From: CAZAJS01 sp964485635
GTDB lineage: Bacteria > Pseudomonadota > Gammaproteobacteria > Francisellales > Francisellaceae
Length of the DNA stretch: 8,160 bases
Assembly (NCBI GenBank): GCA_964485635.1
Contig: CAZAJS010000058.1
Span: 1-8,160 of the forward strand
Direction of reading: 5' to 3'
The translations under genes were made by a program, and so were the position numbers. Within the stretch, counting starts at the first letter, position 1. Every line of letters starts with the position of its first letter. Below, one piece after another: positions 1-6,448 of the stretch. The notes under the pieces were generated by a model. The model was given only the letters and a program-made list of their open reading frames with translations, had not been told where the DNA came from and ran no database searches.

Positions 1-378
1 ACGGGACTTAGCTGTATGTTTTATCTGACAGCGATTGAACAGATGTTGATTATTGGGTGCTTATTACTAGGCCTAGGAGCAGCAGGCCAAAGTTTAGGTT
101 TTGCGACTATTGCAGAAGAATGCCAATCACAATATGTCCCAGCAGGATTAGGGTTTAACAATGCAATTTTAATGCTAATGACTGCTATTTCCGCACCAGC
201 TTTAGGCTTTTTACTATCGGCCATCAGTGGCAGTGGTGGTACGACACAAGCGGATTACCACATTATGTTTACAGTTGTCTTAGCATTATCGGCATTAAGT
301 GTTTTTATTTCAACCTTCTTAATTCGAGAAACCTATTGTAAACCGCAACGTGAAATTCATGTTGTAAAACGAAATTAA
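1..378 (+). CDS. MFS transporter, C-terminal part (5' end outside window)
   Basis: The reading frame is open from base 1, so the methionine at 16 is probably internal and the gene starts left of the window. The visible ~125 residues hold three hydrophobic helices (about residues 9-32, 51-73 and 87-108) separated by short polar loops, followed by a basic tail with the sequence RETYCK. This is what the last three of twelve helices of a major facilitator superfamily transporter look like, with a polar, Pro- and Gly-rich loop (EECQSQYVPAG) between the first two. Substrate cannot be told from this end. The stop codon is 17 bp before the rlmE start in the same direction, which suggests one transcript. 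The family assignment is from overall pattern; another polytopic transporter is possible. Confidence 0.75.
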   Translation, partial: TGLSCMFYLTAIEQMLIIGCLLLGLGAAGQSLGFATIAEECQSQYVPAGLGFNNAILMLMTAISAPALGFLLSAISGSGGTTQADYHIMFTVVLALSALSVFISTFLIRETYCKPQREIHVVKRN

Positions 379-395
379 TGTAAAAGGCTGTATTG

Positions 396-989
396 ATGTC
401 TAATAGCAGCAAACGTTGGTTACAATCGCACCATCGAGACCCTTTTGTCCATCAAGCACGACAAGAAGGGTATCGTTCACGAGCCGCTTATAAGCTCATT
501 GCAATGCAAGAAAAATATCAACTTTTTAAACCGAATATGACCGTTGTCGATCTGGGCGCAGCTCCCGGCGGGTGGACACAAGTATTAATTGAACATTGCC
601 ACCATGTTGTAGCGCTAGATATTTTACCAATGGATTCTATTGCGGGAGTGACATTCATTCAGGGAGACTTTACAACTGATGCCTGTTATGATGAACTACT
701 TGATGTTACCAACAATCAAAGCATTGATTGGGTTGTGTCAGATATGGCGCCAAATATGTCAGGTAACAAAACAACGGATCAGGCACGAGCCATGCACTTA
801 GTTGAACTTGCGCATGATTTTGCACAGACAGTAACACCTAAGCAAGGTTTAGTTGTTAAAGCATTTCAAGGCAAAGATTTTGATCAATTCGTTCAAACAT
901 TAAGACAAACCTTTAAAAAAGTGATTATTACAAAACCACAAGCATCAAGCAGCCGTTCAGCAGAAGTTTACATTATTGCGCGTAAATAA
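396..989 (+). CDS. rlmE: RlmE (FtsJ/RrmJ) 23S rRNA U2552 2'-O-methyltransferase
   Basis: RlmE is the SAM-dependent heat-shock methyltransferase that puts a 2'-O-methyl on U2552 of 23S rRNA in the 50S subunit, helping late ribosome assembly. The 197-residue product matches the usual ~200-residue length. The SAM-binding motif I is VVDLGAAPGGWTQ (residues 50-62), and the catalytic K-D-K-E tetrad is complete: K33 (in RAAYKL), D116 (in DMAPNMSG), K155 (in LVVKAFQG) and E190 (in SRSAEVY). The ATG at 396 is preferred over the TTG at 393 because AAAAGG at 382-387 sits 8 nt before it. In many gammaproteobacteria rlmE is followed by ftsH; here it is followed by an AI-2E-type membrane protein. The gene appears intact. 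Confidence 0.97.
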   Translation: MSNSSKRWLQSHHRDPFVHQARQEGYRSRAAYKLIAMQEKYQLFKPNMTVVDLGAAPGGWTQVLIEHCHHVVALDILPMDSIAGVTFIQGDFTTDACYDELLDVTNNQSIDWVVSDMAPNMSGNKTTDQARAMHLVELAHDFAQTVTPKQGLVVKAFQGKDFDQFVQTLRQTFKKVIITKPQASSSRSAEVYIIARK

Positions 990-1015
990 TGGCATAAAGA
1001 TATAGGAGTCGCATC

Positions 1016-2077
1016 ATGACAGCGCAAAAAAAATTCATTCCTTTTGCCTTATATTTTGCTATTTTATTTTTATCCATTTGGATTTTATTTCCTTATATTA
1101 AAATTGGCTTGTGGGCATTAATCATTACAATCTCTGTCTGGCCTTTTTATAAACATTGGTCAAGTTGGTTCCAACGCTATCAAAAATTATCTGCTTTAAG
1201 TTTTACAATTTTAATTACTTTTGTGATTTTATTACCCATTGGTTGGATTATTTATATCACGATCAATGAATTAATTGTATTATTACAATTTTTAATGCAT
1301 TTAAAATCAGAAACGATACAACTGCCTAATGAAATCACCTCAATTCCCCATATTGGTCCTTATCTACAACATATTTGGCATCAGTATGTTCAAGACCCTC
1401 AAATGTTACAACATATTTTAGCTAGCATTCCAAAGGACTACCTACATCCGACTGAAATTGCATCCGCCATGTTACACTTAACCGTCAGCTTTTTCTTTAC
1501 CCTTTTAATTGTCTTTTTCTTATTATTACGCGGTGATCAGCTATCAAAATCTTTATCTCATATCACTGAAGCTTATGCCCCACAATTTTCAATTTATCTA
1601 GAAAAGGCTGTTTTAGTCATTCGAAGTGTTTTGTATAGTATGATTTATACAGGATTAGGAACAGGAATTTTATTAGGAATTGTTTATTATTCTGTCGGCG
1701 CTCCATTACCTGCTTTCTTTGCGATTCTTTCAGTGCTAGCGACGGTCATTCCCTTTGGCTTAGCTTTTATTCTCCTATTAGTGACAGGAATTCTTGTTAT
1801 TGAATTAAAATTTAAAGCTGCAATGATTGTTGCAATTATTGGAACCATTGTTTCTTTAGCCGTTGATAATTGGGCACGACCAGCTTTGGTTGAAAAATAC
1901 GTTAGCATGCACTTTTTAGCAGCCTTTTTTGGTGCGTTTGGAGGTATGGCTGCCTTTGGATTAATTGGTATCTATATTGGCCCGATTATGATGATGCTTT
2001 TGACCTTGACATGGTCAGAGATTGTCACAAATGCTGATGAACAAAAATCTAATCAAAATCCATCTTATCATGAATAA
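1016..2077 (+). CDS. AI-2E family transporter (PerM/YdiK/TqsA-like)
   Basis: A 353-residue inner-membrane protein of the AI-2E exporter superfamily (PF01594), whose members include the AI-2 exporter TqsA, PerM, and Na+/H+ antiporters, so the substrate is uncertain. Hydrophobic segments lie near residues 11-26, 29-47, 60-83, 152-171, 205-227, 231-260, 268-283 and 300-335. The amphipathic region around 85-150 is the extra-membrane stretch typical of the family. The C-terminal half has the family signature: IPFG (245-248), the D-N-W-A-R-P motif (284-289) and FGLIGIYIGP (314-323). Shine-Dalgarno AGGAG at 1004-1008 is 7 nt before the ATG. It lies 26 bp downstream of rlmE and is probably co-transcribed. 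It converges on the minus-strand flavin reductase gene with a 42-bp gap. Confidence 0.9.
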   Translation: MTAQKKFIPFALYFAILFLSIWILFPYIKIGLWALIITISVWPFYKHWSSWFQRYQKLSALSFTILITFVILLPIGWIIYITINELIVLLQFLMHLKSETIQLPNEITSIPHIGPYLQHIWHQYVQDPQMLQHILASIPKDYLHPTEIASAMLHLTVSFFFTLLIVFFLLLRGDQLSKSLSHITEAYAPQFSIYLEKAVLVIRSVLYSMIYTGLGTGILLGIVYYSVGAPLPAFFAILSVLATVIPFGLAFILLLVTGILVIELKFKAAMIVAIIGTIVSLAVDNWARPALVEKYVSMHFLAAFFGAFGGMAAFGLIGIYIGPIMMMLLTLTWSEIVTNADEQKSNQNPSYHE

Positions 2078-2119
2078 TAGCAAACATTATTTTACGTTAT
2101 CAATATTTCTTAATATTTT

Positions 2120-2717
2120 TTACCTTTTTAATTCAAAAATATTTTCAAGACCAACAAATGTATAATTATCATATCCTAATCTGGCAATTGGTTTGATTGA
2201 TGCAATATTGATCCTTCCATTTTGAATAACATTTTCTGCTACCCCAATACCTGTGACATAGGCTATGATCATCGTATTGACTAACGTTTCATTATGTTTA
2301 GGCAACCTAATACTTTCATAATATTCACATTCTATTCTGATCGAAATATCTTTAACAAAAGGCACACCATTACTATCAGATACAGTATATGCAATATCTG
2401 CCTGATCAAATTCATTAATAGATCTTTTAAACATGCCACTTGTTAAATTGAGTTGGTGGGCATGTTTCAATGATGGAACATTGATCGTAAATTTTTTTGT
2501 TTTTTCAATATTCAATAGCGTATCTTTACTGCCACCTTCAATATGTTGATTGGTTGTAGAAAAGACAATCATCGGTGGGGCATCGCTGACTAAAGAATAA
2601 AAGCTAAAAGGTGCTAAATTCACCCTTCCTTAAACTACTAATCCAAGCAATAGGCCTTGGTGTAAAGCAGGCTTTAAGAAAACCTCGAGGGAGTGTATTT
2701 AAAGTAAAAAATTTCAT
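2120..2717 (-). pseudogene. Flavin-reductase-like (DIM6/NTAB) protein, frameshifted near N-terminus
   Basis: Proteins of this family (COG1853) bind FMN on a split-barrel fold and act as flavin reductases or small oxygenases. The frame 2120-2623 encodes NLAPFSFYSLVSDAPPM near its start and, near its end, a Gly-Arg...Arg-Pro-Ile-Ala-Arg-Leu-Gly-Tyr pattern typical of the family. Its only start is a GTG at 2623 right after an in-frame stop (2630-2632). The missing N-terminus is in another frame: an ATG at 2717 gives MKFFTLN... and then PRPIAWISS, the conserved family N-terminal motif, before running to a stop at 2604-2606. Between ISS and NLAPFS family members usually have about seven residues; here 13 nt remain, which fits an ~8-nt deletion. 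With those 8 nt restored the product would be ~200 residues, the normal length. The truncated frame lacks the part of the barrel that helps bind FMN, so it is probably inactive. Confidence 0.8.
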
Positions 2718-2749
2718 TTTTTGATCTTATCCTAACTAAAACATACTGC

Positions 2750-2776
2750 ATTATATTACAAGTCGATTTATATCAA
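2750..2776 (-). promoter_or_regulatory. Candidate sigma70 promoter for the flavin reductase gene
   Basis: On the minus strand there is a TTGATA (-35-like, + strand 2771-2776) and a perfect TATAAT (-10, + strand 2750-2755) with a 15-nt spacer, shorter than the preferred 17. The expected start of transcription falls about 25 nt before the original ATG at 2717. It lies between the AEC stop codon and the flavin reductase start, so that gene may have its own transcript. This is a pattern match in AT-rich DNA and could be chance. Confidence 0.4.
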
Positions 2777-2794
2777 ACACTTACTACCTTTATT

Positions 2795-3709
2795 TTATAT
2801 AAAAATAGACATAATCATAGGGATAGTAATAATCGATAATAATGTCGATACACTAATAATAGCAGCCATCATTTTTTCATCACCACCCATTTGAATAGAT
2901 AAAATATAAGCGTTACCTGCACAAGGAACACTTGCATATAAAATAGCAATTTCATAGGGCAAACCTAGTTCTAGATTAATGGCCCCAAAAAGTATAAAAG
3001 TTATCAAAGGAAAAATGATTAATTTTATAATAGATACGCTAACCACTGCAAATGCATTTTTTAATAAATGTGAAAAATGTAACCCTGCACCAACACACAT
3101 TAAGCTTATCGGTAAAGCAGCTTCACTCAAAGTGAGCATTGTTTTATCCAAAGGGACTGGAATAATAATAGAAAATTTATTAATTAGAATGCCTAGGATA
3201 CATGCAATAACTAATGGATTTTTACAAATATTAAGCATAACTTGAGACAAGTTTAGTTTGTTACTTTTTATATATACACTTAAAAAAATAACACTTAATA
3301 TATTGGTAAATATAATCATATAGGCAATGATTATTGCAACAATGGCTAAACTCTTATCGCCAAATATCGCTAGTGAAGCGCCAATAAAAATATAACTATT
3401 ATATCTAATGCTTCCTTGAAAGTAGGAAGTATACGCCGGTCTATCAAATGATTTAAACCTGAATATCAGTATATAAAAAGCTGTGATAATGGCTGTAACC
3501 AGAAATAATATAAATATTACTTTATATAAATGAACGGAAAAGTCAGTATGTGATAAACTATGTATTAAAAGTGATGGAAAAAGAATATAATATACAATTC
3601 TTTCAGACCCTTTCCAAAATAAAGGTTCAGATATGAATTTTCTTTTTAAAAATACACCTAAAGCAATTAATAAAAACATTGGCAGTATGCTATACATAAT
3701 ATTTAACAT
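2795..3709 (-). CDS. AEC family transporter (auxin efflux carrier-like permease)
   Basis: A 304-residue, very hydrophobic protein of the AEC family (PF03547), inner-membrane carriers that usually export or import small organic acids and amino-acid-like anions. It shows two five-helix halves. Family landmarks in order are LFPSLLIHSL (near residue 44), FQGSIRYNSYIFIGASLA (near 98), NPLVIACILGILIN (near 164), ALPISLMCVGAGL (near 198) and the C-terminal ASVPCAGNAYILSIQMGGD (near 260). The length is normal and no frame break is visible, unlike both neighbours. AAGGAG (3718-3723) is 8 nt before the ATG at 3709, and the gene overlaps the end of the oxygenase frame by 7 nt, so it is translationally coupled to it. 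That linkage suggests it moved the oxygenase's substrate or product (inference). Confidence 0.88.
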   Translation of the reverse strand: MLNIMYSILPMFLLIALGVFLKRKFISEPLFWKGSERIVYYILFPSLLIHSLSHTDFSVHLYKVIFILFLVTAIITAFYILIFRFKSFDRPAYTSYFQGSIRYNSYIFIGASLAIFGDKSLAIVAIIIAYMIIFTNILSVIFLSVYIKSNKLNLSQVMLNICKNPLVIACILGILINKFSIIIPVPLDKTMLTLSEAALPISLMCVGAGLHFSHLLKNAFAVVSVSIIKLIIFPLITFILFGAINLELGLPYEIAILYASVPCAGNAYILSIQMGGDEKMMAAIISVSTLLSIITIPMIMSIFI

Positions 3710-4317
3710 GAGCCATTCTCCTTAAAGAATACTCTACCATTACGTGCTAAACTTCGCCATTCCCATAAATTAGATGAGATAAATACTCTTTGTAACCACC
3801 TAAGGGGGTTTCCATTAGAGTCATACTGAGGTTTAAATATTTCCCTAGAATGTAAAGCAAATCTGTTATCAATAAATACTAAATCACCTACGCCAATTTC
3901 TATTCCTCTTTTAACTGTCTGTAATGCTGAATAAAAATTGCTCAATGCTAATTTAGCTTGATCATTTATCGCTACAACCATATCATCATAAAAAACAGCA
4001 TTTACCAAAGGAAATTTTTCACACCCCATTACCATTGGAACTAAATCAGTATTTTCATAGTTGAAGTATTTTCTCCATCTATGTGGAGTCTTTATAATAA
4101 AGCTAGATGATCTTAATATATTTTGATCTTCTTTTGAAAGCATATTTAATGCTTCCCTAGAATCTGCAATATAAGTTTTAGGACCATTTTCTTGAAATCT
4201 AACTCCCAACAAAAATAACCCAACAGGTGAAAAATCTTTTTCCATAAAACGTAAAGCAGAATTTTCTATATGTAAATCAAGATTTTTTTGAGAACCTAAC
4301 CCTGTATAATCGTTCAT
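3703..4317 (-). CDS. Fe(II)/2-oxoglutarate oxygenase (clavaminate synthase/VioC-like), C-terminal fragment
   Basis: This 204-residue frame holds the catalytic core of a TauD/clavaminate-synthase-like amino-acid hydroxylase. The iron ligands are visible: H16 and E18 in the HxE form (TGLGSQKNLDLHIEN), as in the arginine hydroxylase VioC and asparagine hydroxylase AsnO, and the distal H156 in GDLVFIDNRFALHSR. R173, directly before W-L-Q-R-V, fits the 2-oxoglutarate-binding arginine, though with about three extra residues between it and H156. Known relatives are single chains of about 330-360 residues that hydroxylate free or carrier-bound amino acids. Here the N-terminal part is in the separate frame 4314-4619, and no Shine-Dalgarno precedes the ATG at 4317. 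The two frames together give ~305 residues, roughly 45 short, and the gap falls just before the HxE motif. I read this as the larger half of a broken gene. Confidence 0.8.
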   Translation of the reverse strand: MNDYTGLGSQKNLDLHIENSALRFMEKDFSPVGLFLLGVRFQENGPKTYIADSREALNMLSKEDQNILRSSSFIIKTPHRWRKYFNYENTDLVPMVMGCEKFPLVNAVFYDDMVVAINDQAKLALSNFYSALQTVKRGIEIGVGDLVFIDNRFALHSREIFKPQYDSNGNPLRWLQRVFISSNLWEWRSLARNGRVFFKENGSC

Positions 4318-4619
4318 AGTATTTTTTTATAGCCATCTTTATAATCTATACCAGTTTCATAGAAGTTAGGAGCACCATTAACATTATCTATTGGAAAGTT
4401 CTTTATTATGAAATAAGGTAGCGGTTTAAAAGACGACCTTTGATTATTTAATAAATCAATTATTCGTTCAGGGAAAAAACTATACAATTTGCGTTTTAAT
4501 TGATTTAAATATTGTGTAGACCCAAAACTATCATAATCAATTTCACCAAGCCCCTTTCTAATGTTTTCTGCTTCTTGATCAGTAAGGGTAAAAATTTTTT
4601 CTTGCATATAGTTATACAT
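4314..4619 (-). CDS. N-terminal fragment of the clavaminate synthase/VioC-like oxygenase
   Basis: A 101-residue frame starting at ATG 4619 (or at the fifth codon, ATG 4607; neither has a good Shine-Dalgarno). The body fits the helical N-terminal domain of clavaminate-synthase-like hydroxylases. The YFIIKNFPIDN segment near residue 70, followed by an A-P-N-F stretch, corresponds to the conserved first core strand and its 'P-T-P' loop. It ends at TGA 4314-4316, overlapping the next frame by 4 nt (ATGA). A run of seven A residues (4322-4328) lies just before the stop. One extra A would join the two frames into one ~305-residue chain, but that would still lack ~45 residues expected between this point and the HxE motif. 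On its own it has no catalytic residues. A true two-subunit enzyme is possible but less likely. Confidence 0.65.
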   Translation of the reverse strand: MYNYMQEKIFTLTDQEAENIRKGLGEIDYDSFGSTQYLNQLKRKLYSFFPERIIDLLNNQRSSFKPLPYFIIKNFPIDNVNGAPNFYETGIDYKDGYKKIL

Positions 4620-4623
4620 CCCA

Positions 4624-4653
4624 TTTAAAAATGAGGCTGTACCATTTTTTAAA
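4624..4653. repeat. Inverted repeat upstream of the oxygenase frame
   Basis: TTTAAAAATG (4624-4633) and CATTTTTTAAA (4643-4653) are complementary apart from one extra T, with a 9-nt loop between. It lies directly upstream of the ATG at 4619, where an operator or leader hairpin could be. The arms are almost pure A-T, so chance is a real possibility. Confidence 0.3.
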
Positions 4654-4707
4654 TTTAAGATGCAAGTATTAAGTTAAATTGTCAGATACTATCGCTTAAA
4701 ATGATTC

Positions 4708-4843
4708 TACATCTACCCCACCCTCATAATGTAAACCACTATATCACAGCTGCACACCCGACGTACTAGAACAAATCATTCAATCTCACTTGCTAAATGA
4801 CCGACCTGTCAAAACGTATCAAATCAATGACACACCAGGCTAA
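4708..4843 (+). pseudogene. Remnant of a thioredoxin-like [2Fe-2S] ferredoxin gene (C-terminal end)
   Basis: This stretch lies in the 229-bp gap between the oxygenase cassette and the GDSL gene. The + strand frame ending at TAA 4841-4843 reads LYHSCTPDVLEQIIQSHLLN followed by DRPVKTYQ, open back to 4730. That is the pattern at the end of small thioredoxin-fold [2Fe-2S] ferredoxins, where 'YPxxVWY' is followed by a C-T-P-E/D-V-x-x-I-I-x-x-H-L helix and a G-x-P-V strand. Just upstream, matching pieces occur in other frames: tyr-ile-tyr-pro at 4708-4719 and pro-his-asn-val at 4722-4733. At least two indels are therefore implied. No cysteine-ligand region is present and nothing similar is seen further left. 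The family call rests on ~30 residues. Confidence 0.45.
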
Positions 4844-4848
4844 AACAC

Positions 4849-5730
4849 TTATAAACAATTCATCCACTGTTGGTACATATGTTCTGCTAAAAAAGTATGA
4901 CCTTTAGCACTAGGATGTACATAGTCCCAAAATAAATGCGTACTAATGTCATGATCCACAGTTAACCCATCAACAGGCTGGCCTAATTCATCCATCCCCC
5001 CAAAACTATTCACACAAGGTTCTGTTGCATTAGAAAATCCATAAGTCTCTGGGGTAATAATGGCTTGCTTGGATAGTGAATATAAATCAAAAATTGAAAT
5101 GGCAACATGCGGATATTTTTTACGCAATCGTCGCACCCCTGCTAATAATTTTTCATTTTGCATAACCACTTGCCGTTTATAAAAGTAGCCCATCGTTCTT
5201 TTAATCCAGCTTGGGAAATTTAAAACTTCATACGCTGGTAGTAAGGTAACATCACCTAAATTCCAAAGCATCACCTGATGTGCCCCATTTTGAATCAATC
5301 GTTCAGTTTGCATTAAAAGATCAGATGCTACTTTAAAAAGTAAAGACAAACGAATATAAGGTTTAATTTTAGAAACAGCAAATAAAAAATTATTCCCCCC
5401 CCCATTAATAACAACTAAATCTTGAGGGGATAAACGACCATACAAACTGATAAACTGATCAACTTGACAAGCAACACTATGAGCATGATGTCGTAAGAAA
5501 AACTTTGGGTTTTGTCCTGATGTCAACGCACCCCCTACTGCAAAATTAATTGATTTAACCGTCAACCATTGGCTTTTAGCAATATATTGAGCAAATAACT
5601 CTGTTGCAGTTGGTCCATCACTAAAACGGCCTTCAAAATAAGGCTGGCGTGGCAGATCAAGTTGTTGATATAAATTACCATTGTCTTGCAAACTATCCCC
5701 AAAGGCAATTATACGTTTAATTTTTACCAT
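4849..5730 (-). CDS. SGNH/GDSL-family esterase or phospholipase (PlaA/thermolabile-hemolysin-like)
   Basis: A 293-residue hydrolase that cleaves acyl esters by a Ser-His-Asp triad. The four SGNH blocks are clear: FGDSLQDNGN with nucleophile S13; oxyanion Gly in NFAVGGA (G66/G67); block III NGGGNN with N113; and block V WDYVHPSAKGH with D269 and H272. The spacing and length resemble the COG3240 phospholipase/lecithinase/hemolysin group, which includes Legionella PlaA. The protein starts MVKIKRIIAFGDSL with no signal peptide, so it acts in the cytosol or uses an unusual export route. AAGGAG (5735-5740) precedes the ATG by 4 nt and sits exactly in the 10-bp gap after the amidotransferase gene, of which it is the operon partner. 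Block III is encoded by nine consecutive G residues (5395-5403), a candidate slippage tract. Confidence 0.9.
   Translation of the reverse strand: MVKIKRIIAFGDSLQDNGNLYQQLDLPRQPYFEGRFSDGPTATELFAQYIAKSQWLTVKSINFAVGGALTSGQNPKFFLRHHAHSVACQVDQFISLYGRLSPQDLVVINGGGNNFLFAVSKIKPYIRLSLLFKVASDLLMQTERLIQNGAHQVMLWNLGDVTLLPAYEVLNFPSWIKRTMGYFYKRQVVMQNEKLLAGVRRLRKKYPHVAISIFDLYSLSKQAIITPETYGFSNATEPCVNSFGGMDELGQPVDGLTVDHDISTHLFWDYVHPSAKGHTFLAEHMYQQWMNCL
5395..5403 (-). repeat. G9 homopolymer in the GDSL esterase gene (candidate phase-variation tract)
   Basis: Nine C on the + strand read as GGG GGG GGG on the coding strand, encoding Gly110-112 of block III. Losing one G leads to a TAG about 25 codons on; gaining one gives GGG GAA TAA, a stop almost at once. 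Either change removes the block III Asn113 and the Asp-His dyad. Confidence 0.6.
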
Positions 5731-5740
5731 ATGACTCCTT

Positions 5741-6448
5741 TTAGTTTTCTAAAAAATGCACTAGCCATTGCCCAACAATCACACCATGATCGCGAACTCT
5801 TAAAGAATCAATCGCTTGTTGCCACTGATCTTTTAAATCTGTGGCATTTTCTTGTAACAATTGATGATTATGGCTTCGTAACATTTCTGGATGCGCTTGA
5901 ATGCCTAGCACTTGTTGCTCAATCAAATACATTTGAATACAACAATAGCCACTTTGTGCTAATAATGTTGCTGATTTTGGTAACTCAATAACCTGATCTT
6001 GATGATAAAAAATCAAGCTTAAATGATCTGTAAACGGCTTCATCCATACTTGGCGCTTTTTTGGCATGATTGATATCGTTTGCACACCGATCCCCCAGCC
6101 GTTTGATGAACGTATCACTTTCCCACCAAGGGCTTGTGCAATAACTTGATGGCCAAAACAAATGCCAATTAATTTATGGCCATTGGCAACCATTGACTGG
6201 ATTTCTTTTTTCAAGCGTATGATCCAATCTAATGGTTCAAAAGCACTTGCCCGACTGCCTGTAATAATCACTCCATCATAATCATCATAGCTATCCGGAT
6301 ACTGTTGATTTGTCACATCAAAAACTGTTAAATCAACAATTGCCGAGGCCTTTAAAAATAAATTCGCAAACATTGCTGGGTAATCCCCCCCAGAATAATG
6401 ATGTCGATGACTTGGCACATGATCGGCTTGTAACAAAGCAATTTTCAT
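5741..6448 (-). CDS. Class I glutamine amidotransferase (GMP synthase-like)
   Basis: A 235-residue stand-alone class I glutamine amidotransferase domain (COG0518-like), which hydrolyses glutamine to ammonia for an acceptor or acts as a gamma-glutamyl hydrolase. The catalytic triad is complete: C97 in the nucleophile elbow GICFGHQ, and H186 and E188 in QAHPEM. The oxyanion-loop region VIITGSRASAFE (60-71) is also in place. No synthetase domain is attached, and no obvious partner enzyme is next to it, so the substrate is unknown. The ATG at 6448 overlaps the parB stop in an ATGA, indicating coupled translation; a GTG at 6460 is an alternative start but is less likely. The stop is 10 bp before the GDSL gene. 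A run of seven G (6385-6391) encodes Gly20-21. Confidence 0.9.
   Translation of the reverse strand: MKIALLQADHVPSHRHHYSGGDYPAMFANLFLKASAIVDLTVFDVTNQQYPDSYDDYDGVIITGSRASAFEPLDWIIRLKKEIQSMVANGHKLIGICFGHQVIAQALGGKVIRSSNGWGIGVQTISIMPKKRQVWMKPFTDHLSLIFYHQDQVIELPKSATLLAQSGYCCIQMYLIEQQVLGIQAHPEMLRSHNHQLLQENATDLKDQWQQAIDSLRVRDHGVIVGQWLVHFLEN

Noticed and set aside
2102..2120. AATATT-loop-AATATT followed by a T run between the convergent AI-2E and flavin reductase genes, as a terminator
   Set aside because: The stem is six A-T pairs with no G-C, too weak for an intrinsic terminator and common by chance in such DNA.
2120..2623. The 167-residue flavin reductase frame as a complete gene starting at GTG 2623
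   Set aside because: The homology continues upstream of the GTG (Gly-Arg before it, then PRPIAW in another frame), so this start is an artefact of a frameshift.
2979..3245. Plus-strand open frame of 88 codons
   Set aside because: It lies wholly opposite the well-supported AEC gene and has no recognisable protein features or ribosome site.
4317..4330. Programmed -1 frameshift on the A7 run joining the two oxygenase frames
   Set aside because: The heptamer in the zero frame is not a good slippery site, no pseudoknot or strong stem follows, and the fused product would still lack core residues.
4620..4720. A promoter for the oxygenase frame (CTGACA near 4680)
   Set aside because: No -10 box occurs at an acceptable distance; the A-T-rich sequence gives many weak matches.
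5686..5991. Plus-strand open frame of 101 codons over the GATase/GDSL junction
   Set aside because: It is antisense to two clear coding regions and resembles no known protein.
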